Shown piece after piece: positions 1-8,042 of a DNA stretch of 64,000 bases. The DNA lies in NCBI GenBank assembly GCA_963973795.1, contig CAXBAF010000001.1, positions 186,001 to 250,000 of the forward strand, given 5' to 3'. This DNA comes from UBA1926 sp002337215. Its GTDB lineage: Bacteria > Planctomycetota > Phycisphaerae > Phycisphaerales > UBA1924. Below the pieces are notes generated by a model. The model did not search any database, had not been told where the DNA came from, and worked only from the letters and a program-made list of their open reading frames with translations. The translations under genes and the position numbers were made by a program. Position 1 is the stretch's first letter. Each line of letters opens with the position of its first letter.

Positions 1-2
1 AC

Positions 3-410
3 ATCCCGGGGTTGATCGAGGGCGCCGCCGACGGCGCGGGGCTGGGGCACGATTTCCTGCGCCACATCGAGCGCACCCAGGTCATCCTCCACCTCCTCGA
101 CGCCCAGCCTCTCGACGGCTCCACCCCCGCCGAGAACTACGAGACGATCCGGGCCGAGCTCGCGGGCTACTCCGACACCCTCGCCGAGAAGCGTGAACTG
201 ATCGCGCTCAACAAGACCGACCTGTTCATGGACGATGACGAGATCACCGAGGCCGTCCGCGACCTTCGGAGCACGCTGAGGCTCGGGGCTGATACGGACG
301 TGATCCCGATCTCGGGAGCGGTGGGGCAGAACCTGATGCCGCTGCTCGAAGCCCTGTGGGCGATGGTGCACCCGGACGGGAAGGGCGCGGACGGGTGGGA
401 TACGGATTGA
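3..410 (+). CDS. obg: Obg/CgtA GTPase, C-terminal part (5' end outside window)
   Basis: This is the 3' end of the ribosome-associated GTPase Obg, which acts in late 50S assembly and stress signalling. The frame is open from the first bases and reads I-P-G-L-I-E-G-A at the window edge. That is the Obg switch II (G3) region, followed by GAGLGHDFLRHIERT, a strongly conserved Obg block. The G4 motif NKTD lies near position 210 and a G5-like ISG near 308. The protein ends soon after the G domain, so the C-terminal OCT domain found in some Obg proteins is absent. The N-terminal glycine-rich Obg domain must lie upstream of the window. The apparent TTG start at position 12 is internal. Confidence 0.93.
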   Translation: MPGLIEGAADGAGLGHDFLRHIERTQVILHLLDAQPLDGSTPAENYETIRAELAGYSDTLAEKRELIALNKTDLFMDDDEITEAVRDLRSTLRLGADTDVIPISGAVGQNLMPLLEALWAMVHPDGKGADGWDTD

Positions 411-427
411 TCTCAAGCTCGGTCGGG

Positions 428-808
428 TCACATGGGCATACCGCTGTCCGCTTTCTCAAAGCGAACAGGGAACGAAATCGATAGAACTAATTGCCCGAGT
501 TCATCCAAGTCTGCCGCTGATTGAACCCCAACCACGATACACGGTGATTCCTCGGTACCACCTATCGCAACGGTCCGAACTTCTGGGCGACCGAAAATGA
601 GGTCTACAACTGCGTCGCGTGCCGCTCGTGGTGTGTACCGTTCCATCTGCAGGCCATCGGTCCGGAGTGGAGCGGCCCTGAGTGAATCGGCGAATGTGCC
701 GGAGTTGCACGGCGTGCTACCACAATCCATAGTGGAGATACGTCCCATTGCCACGGTATATCGGGCTATCGGACGCTCGTGCTGGACATATCGGGTGTTT
801 GATGACAT
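428..808 (-). CDS. Small protein resembling the N-terminal domain of the adjacent protease
   Basis: A 126-residue protein with no signal peptide and no family I can name. Its second half (about residues 60-120) has a predicted beta-alpha-beta character: R-A-A-R-D-A helix, then VRTVAIGG, then CIVVGVQS, then a strand ending FPVRFEKAD. The same order of elements appears at residues 36-112 of the protease encoded 14 bp upstream (LRDALF, IRSVGIT, GLLVCARS, VPFQLVVE). I therefore read it as a free-standing copy of the protease's accessory domain, by eye only. A weak GGTG ribosome site precedes the ATG at 808. The internal ATG at residue 55 (MERYTPRAARD) is an alternative start that would leave just the domain. 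It is probably co-transcribed with the protease. Confidence 0.6.
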   Translation of the reverse strand: MSSNTRYVQHERPIARYTVAMGRISTMDCGSTPCNSGTFADSLRAAPLRTDGLQMERYTPRAARDAVVDLIFGRPEVRTVAIGGTEESPCIVVGVQSAADLDELGQLVLSISFPVRFEKADSGMPM

Positions 809-822
809 AATTCACCATATCT

Positions 823-1890
823 TCATACGAGCATACCGTCGGGATGTTCGATTCTCCAAGGGATTAGCCCAAGATCACCAAAAACCGGCTCCATCGAGCA
901 GGTGTAGATAGACAACGAATCCATGTAGAAAGCAAGCCCAATGGGCTGACGGTTTCCATTCACGACCACGCTGCCTGAGTGACCCTGTTGGCCGAGTCGG
1001 CGTTTTGTCGCCTGAGTGCGATTCTGGATCTGGCACAGCTCACGAAACACATACTCCCGACCCCAGAAATCAAGCTTCGCTATGACATCGACAGCACGGA
1101 CACGCGTACGGATACGCTCACCGGATGCGGGAGAATACGACACAGGTTCACCGAGCCGCGGTGCGGCACCGAATGAACTCAATCGCCCGATATTCACGAT
1201 ACCAGGTGCTCTGATGAACTGATCAGCATGCTTTTTATCCAGGCGGGCAATCGCCAAATCGTGATAGTTCTTCCCGTTCTCGGTAGGAAAATAGCCGTTG
1301 ACGAACGTCCCAATCTTCGCGTCGTCAGCCGCCCACCGTTCGTCCGGCCCGTGCGTAATCGGCGGCGCCCAATACACAGGATCGCCGGGCAGTGCTTCGC
1401 CGCGTATGCCCCCAATCACGTGGGCCGCAGAAACAATGTAGAGGTCATGATTCTTGTCACGTAGCACGCAACCCGCAGTGCCCGGCTTTCCCGATTGATG
1501 GGAAACCCAAAACGGAGTCCGTGCAGGCCGACCGCCGATTGGCTGGGTAAGGGAGGTCTCTACAACGAGCTGGAAAGGAACGCCCTCAATCCGCCCTCTC
1601 GTTGTCGCGCTGAACGTCTGTTGAGATGTTGACCGCGCGCACACCAATAGGCCTTCCTCACTCGCCGTTGCGTCATGATCAATCTGCGTGATGCCGACGC
1701 TGCGGATATCGAGATCACGCGGCAAGGACGACACTCCGCCCAGAGTCACTCTGCTCTCGAACAATGCGTCTCGGAGCTCGGAAAGCGCACTGTGACGGGG
1801 ACGACATCCGAGCACGCTGGGAGATGAGGATCGCTGGTCTTGCATCCCCGTTGGCATCGGATTGAGATTGATTGTGCCCGCCTCTTCCAT
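823..1890 (-). CDS. Cytoplasmic trypsin-like serine protease
   Basis: A 355-residue chymotrypsin-fold protease. The triad is readable as His157 in SAAHV, Asp211 in YHDLAI and Ser305 in GHSGS, the last in place of the common GDSGG. About 120 residues precede the catalytic domain. They form an N-terminal domain with the pattern LRDALF / IRSVGIT / GLLVCARS / VPFQLVVE, echoed in the small downstream gene. There is no signal peptide or membrane segment, so it should act inside the cell. I prefer the ATG at 1890, which has GGAG eight bases upstream, over the longer ATG at 1929. Base composition and codon use are visibly less GC-rich than the flanking genes, which points to recent acquisition. The substrate is unknown. 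Confidence 0.8.
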   Translation of the reverse strand: MEEAGTINLNPMPTGMQDQRSSSPSVLGCRPRHSALSELRDALFESRVTLGGVSSLPRDLDIRSVGITQIDHDATASEEGLLVCARSTSQQTFSATTRGRIEGVPFQLVVETSLTQPIGGRPARTPFWVSHQSGKPGTAGCVLRDKNHDLYIVSAAHVIGGIRGEALPGDPVYWAPPITHGPDERWAADDAKIGTFVNGYFPTENGKNYHDLAIARLDKKHADQFIRAPGIVNIGRLSSFGAAPRLGEPVSYSPASGERIRTRVRAVDVIAKLDFWGREYVFRELCQIQNRTQATKRRLGQQGHSGSVVVNGNRQPIGLAFYMDSLSIYTCSMEPVFGDLGLIPWRIEHPDGMLV

Positions 1891-1954
1891 TATCGATACT
1901 CCACTCAAAAGGTACTTTGACGTGAGCAATATAGCAACTCACTAAACCGCTGGT

Positions 1955-2806
1955 TTACATGATTGGTTCTAGCAACGCCAACCACTCCCGGTTCCCCGTC
2001 CCCTTCCCCTTCTTCTTCCCACCGAGCACCGGGCTCTCCACGCACCCGAGCACGCGCACGCCCAGCCCCGGCATCGCCGCGAGGACTTCTTCCGTCACCG
2101 CCTCCGCCCGCGCCGGATCGAGCACGCCACCATCGCCCAGCTCGTTCTTGCCCACCTCATAGTGCGGCTTGATCAGCGAAACGATCCGGCCGACTCGCCC
2201 GCGTGCATGACCATCCCTGGGTGCCATGGAGACGCCGAAGGCTTCTCCATGTCCTGATCGTTCTTCTGTGTCATCACCCGCAGAAGGCGTTGCCGTCTGC
2301 GGGGCACCCGTGGTCTTGTCCGGGCGAGCCCCCGGCGCGAGCCGGGGATCGCCGCCCCGCACCCACCGCAGCGCCGCCGGGATCGCCTTCGCCTGCGCCG
2401 TCCATCCAAGATCGATCACAACGAGATCCACGCCGCCCCGCTCACCGACGTCCGCCGGTGCATCGGTGTGCACCGCGTTGGTGCGCTCCATCACGACCAC
2501 ACGCTCGTCGGTCCGGATCTTCCACGCCAACTCGCCGTACGCGGTATCCACGGAATACACCCGCTCGGCCCCGGCCTGCAGCAGGCAATCGGTGAACCCG
2601 CCCGTGCTGCAGCCGAGATCGGCGCACCACAAGCCGGAAACATCCAAGCCGAATTCGTCCCCGAACGTGTCGAGCGCCCGCCGGAGCTTCAGCCCGCCCC
2701 GGCTTACATACGGATTTACATCGCCCACGCTCTGCGATGGCACGACCTCCGAGGGATCACCCTCGGCGTGCTTCTTCGGGGGTCTGAATTTGCCTTTGCG
2801 GCCCAC
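1955..2806 (-). CDS. TlyA/FtsJ-like rRNA methyltransferase without S4 domain
   Basis: A 283-residue SAM-dependent methyltransferase of the TlyA (hemolysin A) type, a family that methylates rRNA ribose. Diagnostic blocks are YVSRGGLKLRRAL at 33-45, the SAM-binding DLGCSTGGFTD at 63-73, VVIDLG at 129-134 and LIKPHYEVGK at 211-220. Normal TlyA proteins begin with an S4 RNA-binding domain; here it is replaced by about 30 basic residues. Residues about 154-205 are a low-complexity insertion between RWVRGGD and GRIVSLIKP, where relatives have only a few residues. The insertion starts exactly at a GNRA-loop palindrome (2330-2347). The gene lies 12 bp downstream of lpxI and is probably in its operon. 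Confidence 0.85.
   Translation of the reverse strand: MGRKGKFRPPKKHAEGDPSEVVPSQSVGDVNPYVSRGGLKLRRALDTFGDEFGLDVSGLWCADLGCSTGGFTDCLLQAGAERVYSVDTAYGELAWKIRTDERVVVMERTNAVHTDAPADVGERGGVDLVVIDLGWTAQAKAIPAALRWVRGGDPRLAPGARPDKTTGAPQTATPSAGDDTEERSGHGEAFGVSMAPRDGHARGRVGRIVSLIKPHYEVGKNELGDGGVLDPARAEAVTEEVLAAMPGLGVRVLGCVESPVLGGKKKGKGTGNREWLALLEPIM
2330..2347 (-). repeat. GNRA-loop palindrome inside the TlyA gene (copy of the purB palindrome)
   Basis: On the plus strand the arms CCCCGGC (2330-2336) and GCCGGGG (2341-2347) enclose a GCGA loop, preceded by GAG at 2326-2328 as in the purB copies. The coding strand reads CCCCGGC-TCGC-GCCGGGG-GCTC. It matches the second purB palindrome except at two positions that pair with each other (C-G there, G-C here). 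It marks the beginning of the extra segment in the protein. Confidence 0.7.
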
Positions 2807-2818
2807 CGGTCCCGCCGA

Positions 2819-3874
2819 TCACGGGTTCGCCGAGCCCGCGGCCTCGGTGGCAAGCGAGCCGGTCGACCCAGCCCGTTCCCCGGCCCGCTCGGCAGCGGGT
2901 TGGCCCGCGGACTCGCCCGCCGACTTGACCTCGGCCTCGCTCGACGCGATCGGCGCAGGAGCCGTCGCGGTCTTGGTCCCGGTCGCCGGCGTCCGGCTTG
3001 GCGTGACGCCCACGATCGCGATGCCCAGTGAGTCGGCGAGCTCGATGACTTCGCGCCGGTCGATCATGATCACGTCGCCCGCCGCGAGTGCGAGGCAGCG
3101 CCCGCCGTTCTCGTGCAGTTTCCGGATCGTCGCGCACCCGACCGTGGGCACGTCGCTCCGCCGGTCGTGCCCGGCCCGCGAGCCCTTGCACATCGTCCAC
3201 CCGCGCGCCCGGCAGACCTGCCCGACCCGCGTGATCATCCGGTCCGTCCCCTCGACCGCCTCGACCGCGAGCACGTCACGATCGCGCACCGCGATCGCCT
3301 GACCGATGTCCATCCGCAGCAGGTCCGTCAGCATGGGCCAGACAAACTCGATGTCGGCCGTCTGGTTCGCCGAGGGACGCGTTTTGGTCATCACGCCCGG
3401 CTCGGACATCTGGTTGGGAATCGGGTTCGTCGAATCCATCAGGGAGACTCCCTGTCTATCGAGTTCTTCGGCAATCGCTCGCAGGATCGCGTGCGACCGG
3501 CGGTCGTGCCGCAAATGCTTGTACCACGCGATCATCGTCCGCAGGTCGGGGATGTTGCGCACGTACCGGTACGGGTCGTGCATGAACTTCGCTTTGTCCA
3601 CGCGCCCGACCATGATCGCGTGCTTCACGCCGCGTTTCTTGAGGTGCTTGCCCCACGAGCCAACCCGCAGGATCGGGACCTCGCGGAACGTCGTGCTCAG
3701 CCCGGGCAGTTCCGCGTCGGTCTGCCGCGCAAGCCCCAGCGTGTGCACCGGGTGCCCCGCGCTCCGAAGACTCTCGGCGATGATCACCGGGAGTCGTCCT
3801 TCACCCGCGATCAGACCGATCGGTGTCGGTGGCGCAGGTGGGTCAGGCAGGATGGCGAGCTGCGGTTCAATCAT
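2819..3874 (-). CDS. lpxI: UDP-2,3-diacylglucosamine pyrophosphatase LpxI
   Basis: LpxI hydrolyses UDP-2,3-diacylglucosamine to lipid X in lipid A synthesis, replacing LpxH. The 351-residue product opens with GLIAGEGRLPVIIAE and carries VGRVDKAKF, a block around DSTNPIPNQ, the C-terminal catalytic segment with AIAVRDRDVLAVEAVEGTD, and DVPTVGCATI, all typical of the DUF1009/LpxI family. I chose the ATG at 3874 because the family starts just before the G-x-I-A-G-E-G-x-L-P motif; an in-frame ATG at 3952 would add 26 atypical residues. The C-terminal 70 residues are Ala/Glu/Ser-rich and dispensable-looking. It implies an LPS-bearing outer membrane. It lies just upstream of the TlyA-like gene on the same strand. 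Confidence 0.9.
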   Translation of the reverse strand: MIEPQLAILPDPPAPPTPIGLIAGEGRLPVIIAESLRSAGHPVHTLGLARQTDAELPGLSTTFREVPILRVGSWGKHLKKRGVKHAIMVGRVDKAKFMHDPYRYVRNIPDLRTMIAWYKHLRHDRRSHAILRAIAEELDRQGVSLMDSTNPIPNQMSEPGVMTKTRPSANQTADIEFVWPMLTDLLRMDIGQAIAVRDRDVLAVEAVEGTDRMITRVGQVCRARGWTMCKGSRAGHDRRSDVPTVGCATIRKLHENGGRCLALAAGDVIMIDRREVIELADSLGIAIVGVTPSRTPATGTKTATAPAPIASSEAEVKSAGESAGQPAAERAGERAGSTGSLATEAAGSANP

Positions 3875-4065
3875 GGATGCTGCACACGCCATCCGGCGTG
3901 GGATCAGTCGAACGTTCTGTCGAAATGCCCAGCCGGTCGAGCCCCAGCCCAACCCTTCGGAACACGCCCGATCCCTTTAGAACGGGGCGGCGCGGGACAT
4001 CGAGTTTAGCGCTCCGCCAACAAAACGGCGTCGACGACCCCTCAGAATCGACCGAACGAGGCCGA

Positions 4066-4107
4066 TTTGTCCGACAAAACGACAAGATATGGTATCGGAC
4101 TTTCCGA
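4066..4107 (+). promoter_or_regulatory. Two short palindromes upstream of a small zinc-ribbon-like gene
   Basis: TTTGTC-C-GACAAA (4066-4078) is a perfect 6-1-6 inverted repeat and TCGGA-CTT-TCCGA (4095-4107) a perfect 5-3-5 repeat. They stand in a locally AT-rich stretch of the 290-bp gap between lpxI and the next gene, about 60-100 bases ahead of the ATG at 4165. This is where a promoter and operators would be expected. The regulator is unknown; chance is possible for repeats this short. Confidence 0.35.
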
Positions 4108-4164
4108 CATCTACAAGTTCGTGAACACTCACAAACAGGCCCCAAAGAGCCGCGCCGCACGCAG

Positions 4165-4452
4165 ATGAGCCAAACACCACGCCACAACCCGCGAGTCGAC
4201 CAGCCGCCCAGCCAGCCGCCCAACCGTTCAACGGGCCGAGCACCAGGCCACGTCCAGGGCGGCTCCAATCCGAATCAACCCCCGAATCCGTGGATCGGCG
4301 TTCGCTTCACCTGCGCTGGGCAGTATGTCCGCGTCTACCGCAAGCCGGATGCCCCGGCCTACCTCGCCCGTTGCCCCAAGTGCGCCAAGTGCATCCGTTT
4401 CCGTGTCGGCCAGGGCGGGTCCGACGCCCGCATGTTCGATGTGTCGTGTTGA
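4165..4452 (+). CDS. Small Cys-rich (zinc-ribbon-like) protein
   Basis: A 95-residue protein with a proline- and asparagine-rich first half and a compact Cys-rich second half. That half reads RFTCAGQYVRVYRK, then RCPKCAKCIRF, then FDVSC at the very end. The spacing C...CPKCAKC...C suggests a zinc-binding ribbon or knuckle. There is no signal peptide or membrane segment. The ATG at 4165 was chosen because the frame upstream reads through an intergenic region with palindromes. The biochemical role is unknown; nucleic-acid binding is a guess based only on the cysteines. Confidence 0.65.
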   Translation: MSQTPRHNPRVDQPPSQPPNRSTGRAPGHVQGGSNPNQPPNPWIGVRFTCAGQYVRVYRKPDAPAYLARCPKCAKCIRFRVGQGGSDARMFDVSC

Positions 4453-4587
4453 ATCAACCGTCCGGGCCAGCCGCCGAACCGCCCGCCAAACAGCCCGGCA
4501 ACGAGGCGATCCAAGCGATGGGCCACCCGCCGGCACTACCATCGAACCGCAGCCGCTCGTCGTTCCCCGCCGCAGCCGAGGAGATCC

Positions 4588-5124
4588 ATGTCAAGCGCAT
4601 CGTCCTATTCCGTGACCTCCCCCAAGCCGACCTGCGCCGTGACGGGCGCTCTGATCGAGCCGGGAGGGCCGTGCGTGTCGCTGCTCTACGAATCCGCGGA
4701 CGGGGAGACCCTCGAGCGTCTCGATGTCGCGATGCCCGTCTGGGAGCGGGGCGACCGCCCTGCGCGTCAAGGCAAGCCGATCGCCCATTGGCGCACGACG
4801 ATGCGTGAGAGCGACGCCCCGAAGCGTGCGCTCATCGGCGACGACGAGGTGCTCGATCTGTTCGAACAGCTCGAAGACGCCGACGGTAACGACCAGCTCG
4901 CTTTCCGCTATCTGCTCTGCCTGATCCTGATCCGCAAGAAGCTGCTGGTCTGGGAGGGTGCCCGACCCGCGACCGCCGACGAAGCGGGGGTCGTCATCGT
5001 GCGCCGGCGACGCGACAAGGAAGGCCCGACCACCGAGGTCATCGACCCGGGCCTCGACAACGAATCCATCGAGGCCGCGACCCTGCAGCTCTCGGCCGTG
5101 ATGAACCTCGACGCGGACTCCTGA
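4588..5124 (+). CDS. Conserved hypothetical protein
   Basis: A 178-residue soluble protein that I do not recognise. The N-terminus (PTCAVTGALIEPGGPCVSLLYE) has two cysteines about a dozen residues apart, resembling the start of a small zinc-finger-like element. The middle is charged and helical (DEVLDLFEQLEDADGNDQ) and contains LAFRYLLCLILIRKKLLVWEG, then a strand VVIVRRRRD. It overlaps the following lipoprotein gene (TGATG at 5122-5126), so the two are almost certainly translationally coupled and may act together. No membrane segment long enough for insertion is evident. Confidence 0.75.
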   Translation: MSSASSYSVTSPKPTCAVTGALIEPGGPCVSLLYESADGETLERLDVAMPVWERGDRPARQGKPIAHWRTTMRESDAPKRALIGDDEVLDLFEQLEDADGNDQLAFRYLLCLILIRKKLLVWEGARPATADEAGVVIVRRRRDKEGPTTEVIDPGLDNESIEAATLQLSAVMNLDADS

Positions 5125-6074
5125 TGCAACACCAACGCTCAATGGGCGCGACACGCAACGTGCGCACAAATCGATCCATCGCCAATCACGTTGCGGTCGC
5201 AACGCTCTGCCTGCTGGGGCTCGCGGCCGGGTCGGGCTGCGAAACCGGGGGCGGGGGCGCGGGCGACCGCGGCCGGCTCGTGGACGCCGAGCCCATCGTC
5301 GAACGCTACAACGCGCGCACGGAGCGGATCACCTCGCTCTGGGCGCGCGCGTCGGCGGTGATCGAGGGCGAGGATGCCGAGGGCCGCGACCTCCGCGAGC
5401 GGGCGGAGGGACACTTTCAGATCATCCCGCCCCAGCAGATCGCGCTGAGCCTCGGCAAGATCGGCAACACAAACCTGTATTTCGGATCCGACGAGACGTT
5501 CTACTGGTGGTTCGACATGATCGACTCGGAGCGCAAGGTCGCGACGGTCGGTCGGCACGAGCACATCACGCCCGCCAAGGTTCACGCGTTGGGGCTCCCG
5601 ATCGACCCGCTCAACCTGGTTGATGCGCTCGGGATCACACCGCTCCCCACCGACATGGGGCGGATCGTCGCGCGCCCCGGCCCCGACAAGAGCACCGCCG
5701 TGCTGAGCGCACCCACACGCCGAGGCGTGCGCCGGTACACGATCGAGCGGGAATCGGGCGAGCCGACGCGGGTCGAACTCATCGGGCCGGGCGGCGTCCC
5801 GGCGCTCGATGTGTCGCTCTCGCGGTATCGTCTGATCAAAGGGCTCGAGCAGGACGAGGCACCGCTGCGGATCCCCGAGCGCATCGTTGTGCGCATGAAC
5901 GGGTTCGACGGCGAGATCCGCTTCAGTCTCAACGCGGTCGAGCGGAAAGAGATCCGCCCCGTCGCGTTCCGGGTCGACCTGCTGATCGACGCCTACGCCA
6001 TCGATGAACTGGTCGATCTTGATCAGCCGGTGGACCCGGGGCCCGAGCCGATGGACGCGGGCGAGTTGCCATGA
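5124..6074 (+). CDS. Outer-membrane-type lipoprotein (LolA/LolB-like fold suspected)
   Basis: A 316-residue lipoprotein precursor. A basic N-terminus and hydrophobic VAVATLCLLGLAAGSGC give a lipobox-like L-A-A-G-S-G-C, so cleavage and lipidation at that Cys are expected. The body begins with VERYNARTERITSLWARASAVIEG and continues with alternating strands and amphipathic segments. That arrangement recalls LolA/LolB-like lipoprotein carriers, but sequence similarity is not strong enough to assign one. It is coupled to the gene before by a TGATG overlap and to the RDD protein after it by ATGA, so the three form one operon. Confidence 0.75.
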   Translation: MQHQRSMGATRNVRTNRSIANHVAVATLCLLGLAAGSGCETGGGGAGDRGRLVDAEPIVERYNARTERITSLWARASAVIEGEDAEGRDLRERAEGHFQIIPPQQIALSLGKIGNTNLYFGSDETFYWWFDMIDSERKVATVGRHEHITPAKVHALGLPIDPLNLVDALGITPLPTDMGRIVARPGPDKSTAVLSAPTRRGVRRYTIERESGEPTRVELIGPGGVPALDVSLSRYRLIKGLEQDEAPLRIPERIVVRMNGFDGEIRFSLNAVERKEIRPVAFRVDLLIDAYAIDELVDLDQPVDPGPEPMDAGELP

Positions 6075-7879
6075 ATGCATCGTCAGGACACGGCCGGTGC
6101 GTCGTGCGGTCCATCTCGCGGTTCGTGGTGCTCCTGGCGGTCGTGCTAAGCGCGCCGGCCGCGGGTGCCGCCCCTGTCGTCGGTGCAGCCGGCCGGGTCG
6201 CGGAGGGTGTGATCCCAGAAGCGCACGGATGGCTCGTCGTGCCGGCTCGAGAGCAAGACTCGGCCGATGCCGACGGATCGGGTGAATCGGGCACGCGTCG
6301 TTCCCGGCCGGGCTGGGTGCTGCTGCACCTGCCGCCGCGCGAAGCATCGCTGTTCGGCGGTGTGCCCGGTCTGGGCCACCGGAGCCGGTTCCTCGAAGAC
6401 GCCCCGATCGGGCTCGCGGCATCGGGCCGGGATGTCTTTTTGCTCTTTGACGGCCGGGCCGCAGACCCTCGATCGGGTGGCCCCCAGTCGGACGAGATCC
6501 CTTCGGGCGAGACGGGAGCCGGGGAGACCGGCTCACGGCGGTACAGCGTCCGATCGATCACGGCGTGGCCGACCGCGGTGTCCGGGAACTGGGCAGATCG
6601 CCCCGCGGGGCGGATGGAATCGCTGGCACCGCTGGTCGTTTCGGGTGACGTGATCGGCTTTGCCGGAACGGAGGCCGGGCCGGCCGCGCTTGTGCGCGCG
6701 GGCGCGTCGCTCGCGATCGCCCGGTACAGGGACGGCGCGTGGCGGATCGACGACCTCCCGGACGCGGGCCTGCTCGCCGGGGACGCGGTGCCCGCGCTGG
6801 TCGCGTCGCCCCGTCGCCTTGCGGTCGTCGGGCGCTCGGCGGTGCTCATCGAATCTCGTGAGTCTCATGATGGGAATCCCGGCGGCCCTCGATGGACGCG
6901 TCGCGAGATCCAGGCATCACCGGGCGAGCGCGCGCTGGGGCTCGTCGGCGATCGGCTGGTCACCTGGCTCCCGGGCGCATCGGCGGACGCTCCGGTCTCG
7001 ATCGAACTGGTCGGTGAGGATCGGCGCGAGCCGCTCGCCTTGGTTGAGATTCCAGGGCAGGCGGAATTCGTAGGGGCGGTCGTGTTCCCCGATGCGAACG
7101 GACGGCTGATCGTTGCGGTGGGGCGTGCCGACGCGTCGGCGGAGGATCCGGGCGGGCGCGCGACGGCGAGCGCGATCCGGTACGCCTTGATCGAGATCTC
7201 GCTCTCGACGGGGGACGTGCTCTACAACGGCCCGGTGGACCGCGTGGCGCCCGTGTCGCGCGAGGAATTTCTGCTCCTCGCGGCGAGCATGATCGTGATG
7301 ATGGTCGTCTCGCTGGTCATCGTGCTCCGCCCGGTTCCGGGTGAGTCGGAGTTGACGCTTCCTGCTGGGTGTGCGCTCGCGTCGCCTGGCCGGCGGTTCG
7401 CGGCGACGGTGCTCGATCTCGCGCTGTGCACAATGATCGTTTCGCGGGTCAGTGGGGTGCCGTTCTCCGAGATCGTCGGGCTCGAGGTCCTGATCGCGAC
7501 CGACAAATCATGGCTCACGTTGCCCGGCGTGCTCGCGCTGGGGCTGGTGTACGCGACGCTGACCGAGACGGTCTTCGCCGGGACGTTCGGCAAGCTCCTG
7601 CTGGGGTGCCGGGTCGTGCGCGCGTCGCGCGACGGTGGTTCGGCGAGGCGGGCCGGGTTCGTGCGCACGCTGGCGCGGAATGCTGTGAAGTGGGTCCTGC
7701 CCCCCGCAGCGAGTCTTGCGCTGATCGAGCCGACGGGTCGGCACCGGGGCGATTTCCTGGCAGGCGTGCTCGTCGTTGTGCCGCTCGCCGACGGGAATGG
7801 CGGGCCTGAGGATCGGGAAGAACGGTCTTCGGATGAGGCCGGGATCGACGATCCGGCGGACGCATCGGACGACAACTGA
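6071..7879 (+). CDS. RDD-family membrane protein with large N-terminal periplasmic region
   Basis: A 602-residue protein. It starts with a cleavable-type signal (SRFVVLLAVVLSAPAAGAA), followed by about 360 residues that look like repeated beta-rich segments outside the cytoplasm. A membrane helix lies at about 400-420 (LLLAASMIVMMVVSLVIVL). From about residue 437 there is an RDD domain: PGRRFAATVLDLALC with its Arg-Asp pair, two more membrane spans, TFGKLLLGCRVVR and the terminal hydrophobic span. RDD proteins are membrane proteins of mostly unknown function; a few are linked to ion exchange. Combining a sensor-like exterior with an RDD domain is unusual. The start overlaps the lipoprotein gene by ATGA. 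Confidence 0.8.
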   Translation: MNASSGHGRCVVRSISRFVVLLAVVLSAPAAGAAPVVGAAGRVAEGVIPEAHGWLVVPAREQDSADADGSGESGTRRSRPGWVLLHLPPREASLFGGVPGLGHRSRFLEDAPIGLAASGRDVFLLFDGRAADPRSGGPQSDEIPSGETGAGETGSRRYSVRSITAWPTAVSGNWADRPAGRMESLAPLVVSGDVIGFAGTEAGPAALVRAGASLAIARYRDGAWRIDDLPDAGLLAGDAVPALVASPRRLAVVGRSAVLIESRESHDGNPGGPRWTRREIQASPGERALGLVGDRLVTWLPGASADAPVSIELVGEDRREPLALVEIPGQAEFVGAVVFPDANGRLIVAVGRADASAEDPGGRATASAIRYALIEISLSTGDVLYNGPVDRVAPVSREEFLLLAASMIVMMVVSLVIVLRPVPGESELTLPAGCALASPGRRFAATVLDLALCTMIVSRVSGVPFSEIVGLEVLIATDKSWLTLPGVLALGLVYATLTETVFAGTFGKLLLGCRVVRASRDGGSARRAGFVRTLARNAVKWVLPPAASLALIEPTGRHRGDFLAGVLVVVPLADGNGGPEDREERSSDEAGIDDPADASDDN

Positions 7880-8042
7880 GCGGAAGTGATGGCCGAGCGG
7901 AATCGGAAATTCTTGCGCGGTGGTTGCAGTTTCGACGCCCCGGCTCCCGATAGACCCTGTGCGATCGGGCGGAGGATCCGTCCCGTGATCCGTGTGGCGG
8001 TTGGTGCGGCGATCGAGCCAAGCCGGCGCGACAGACCCGGCG

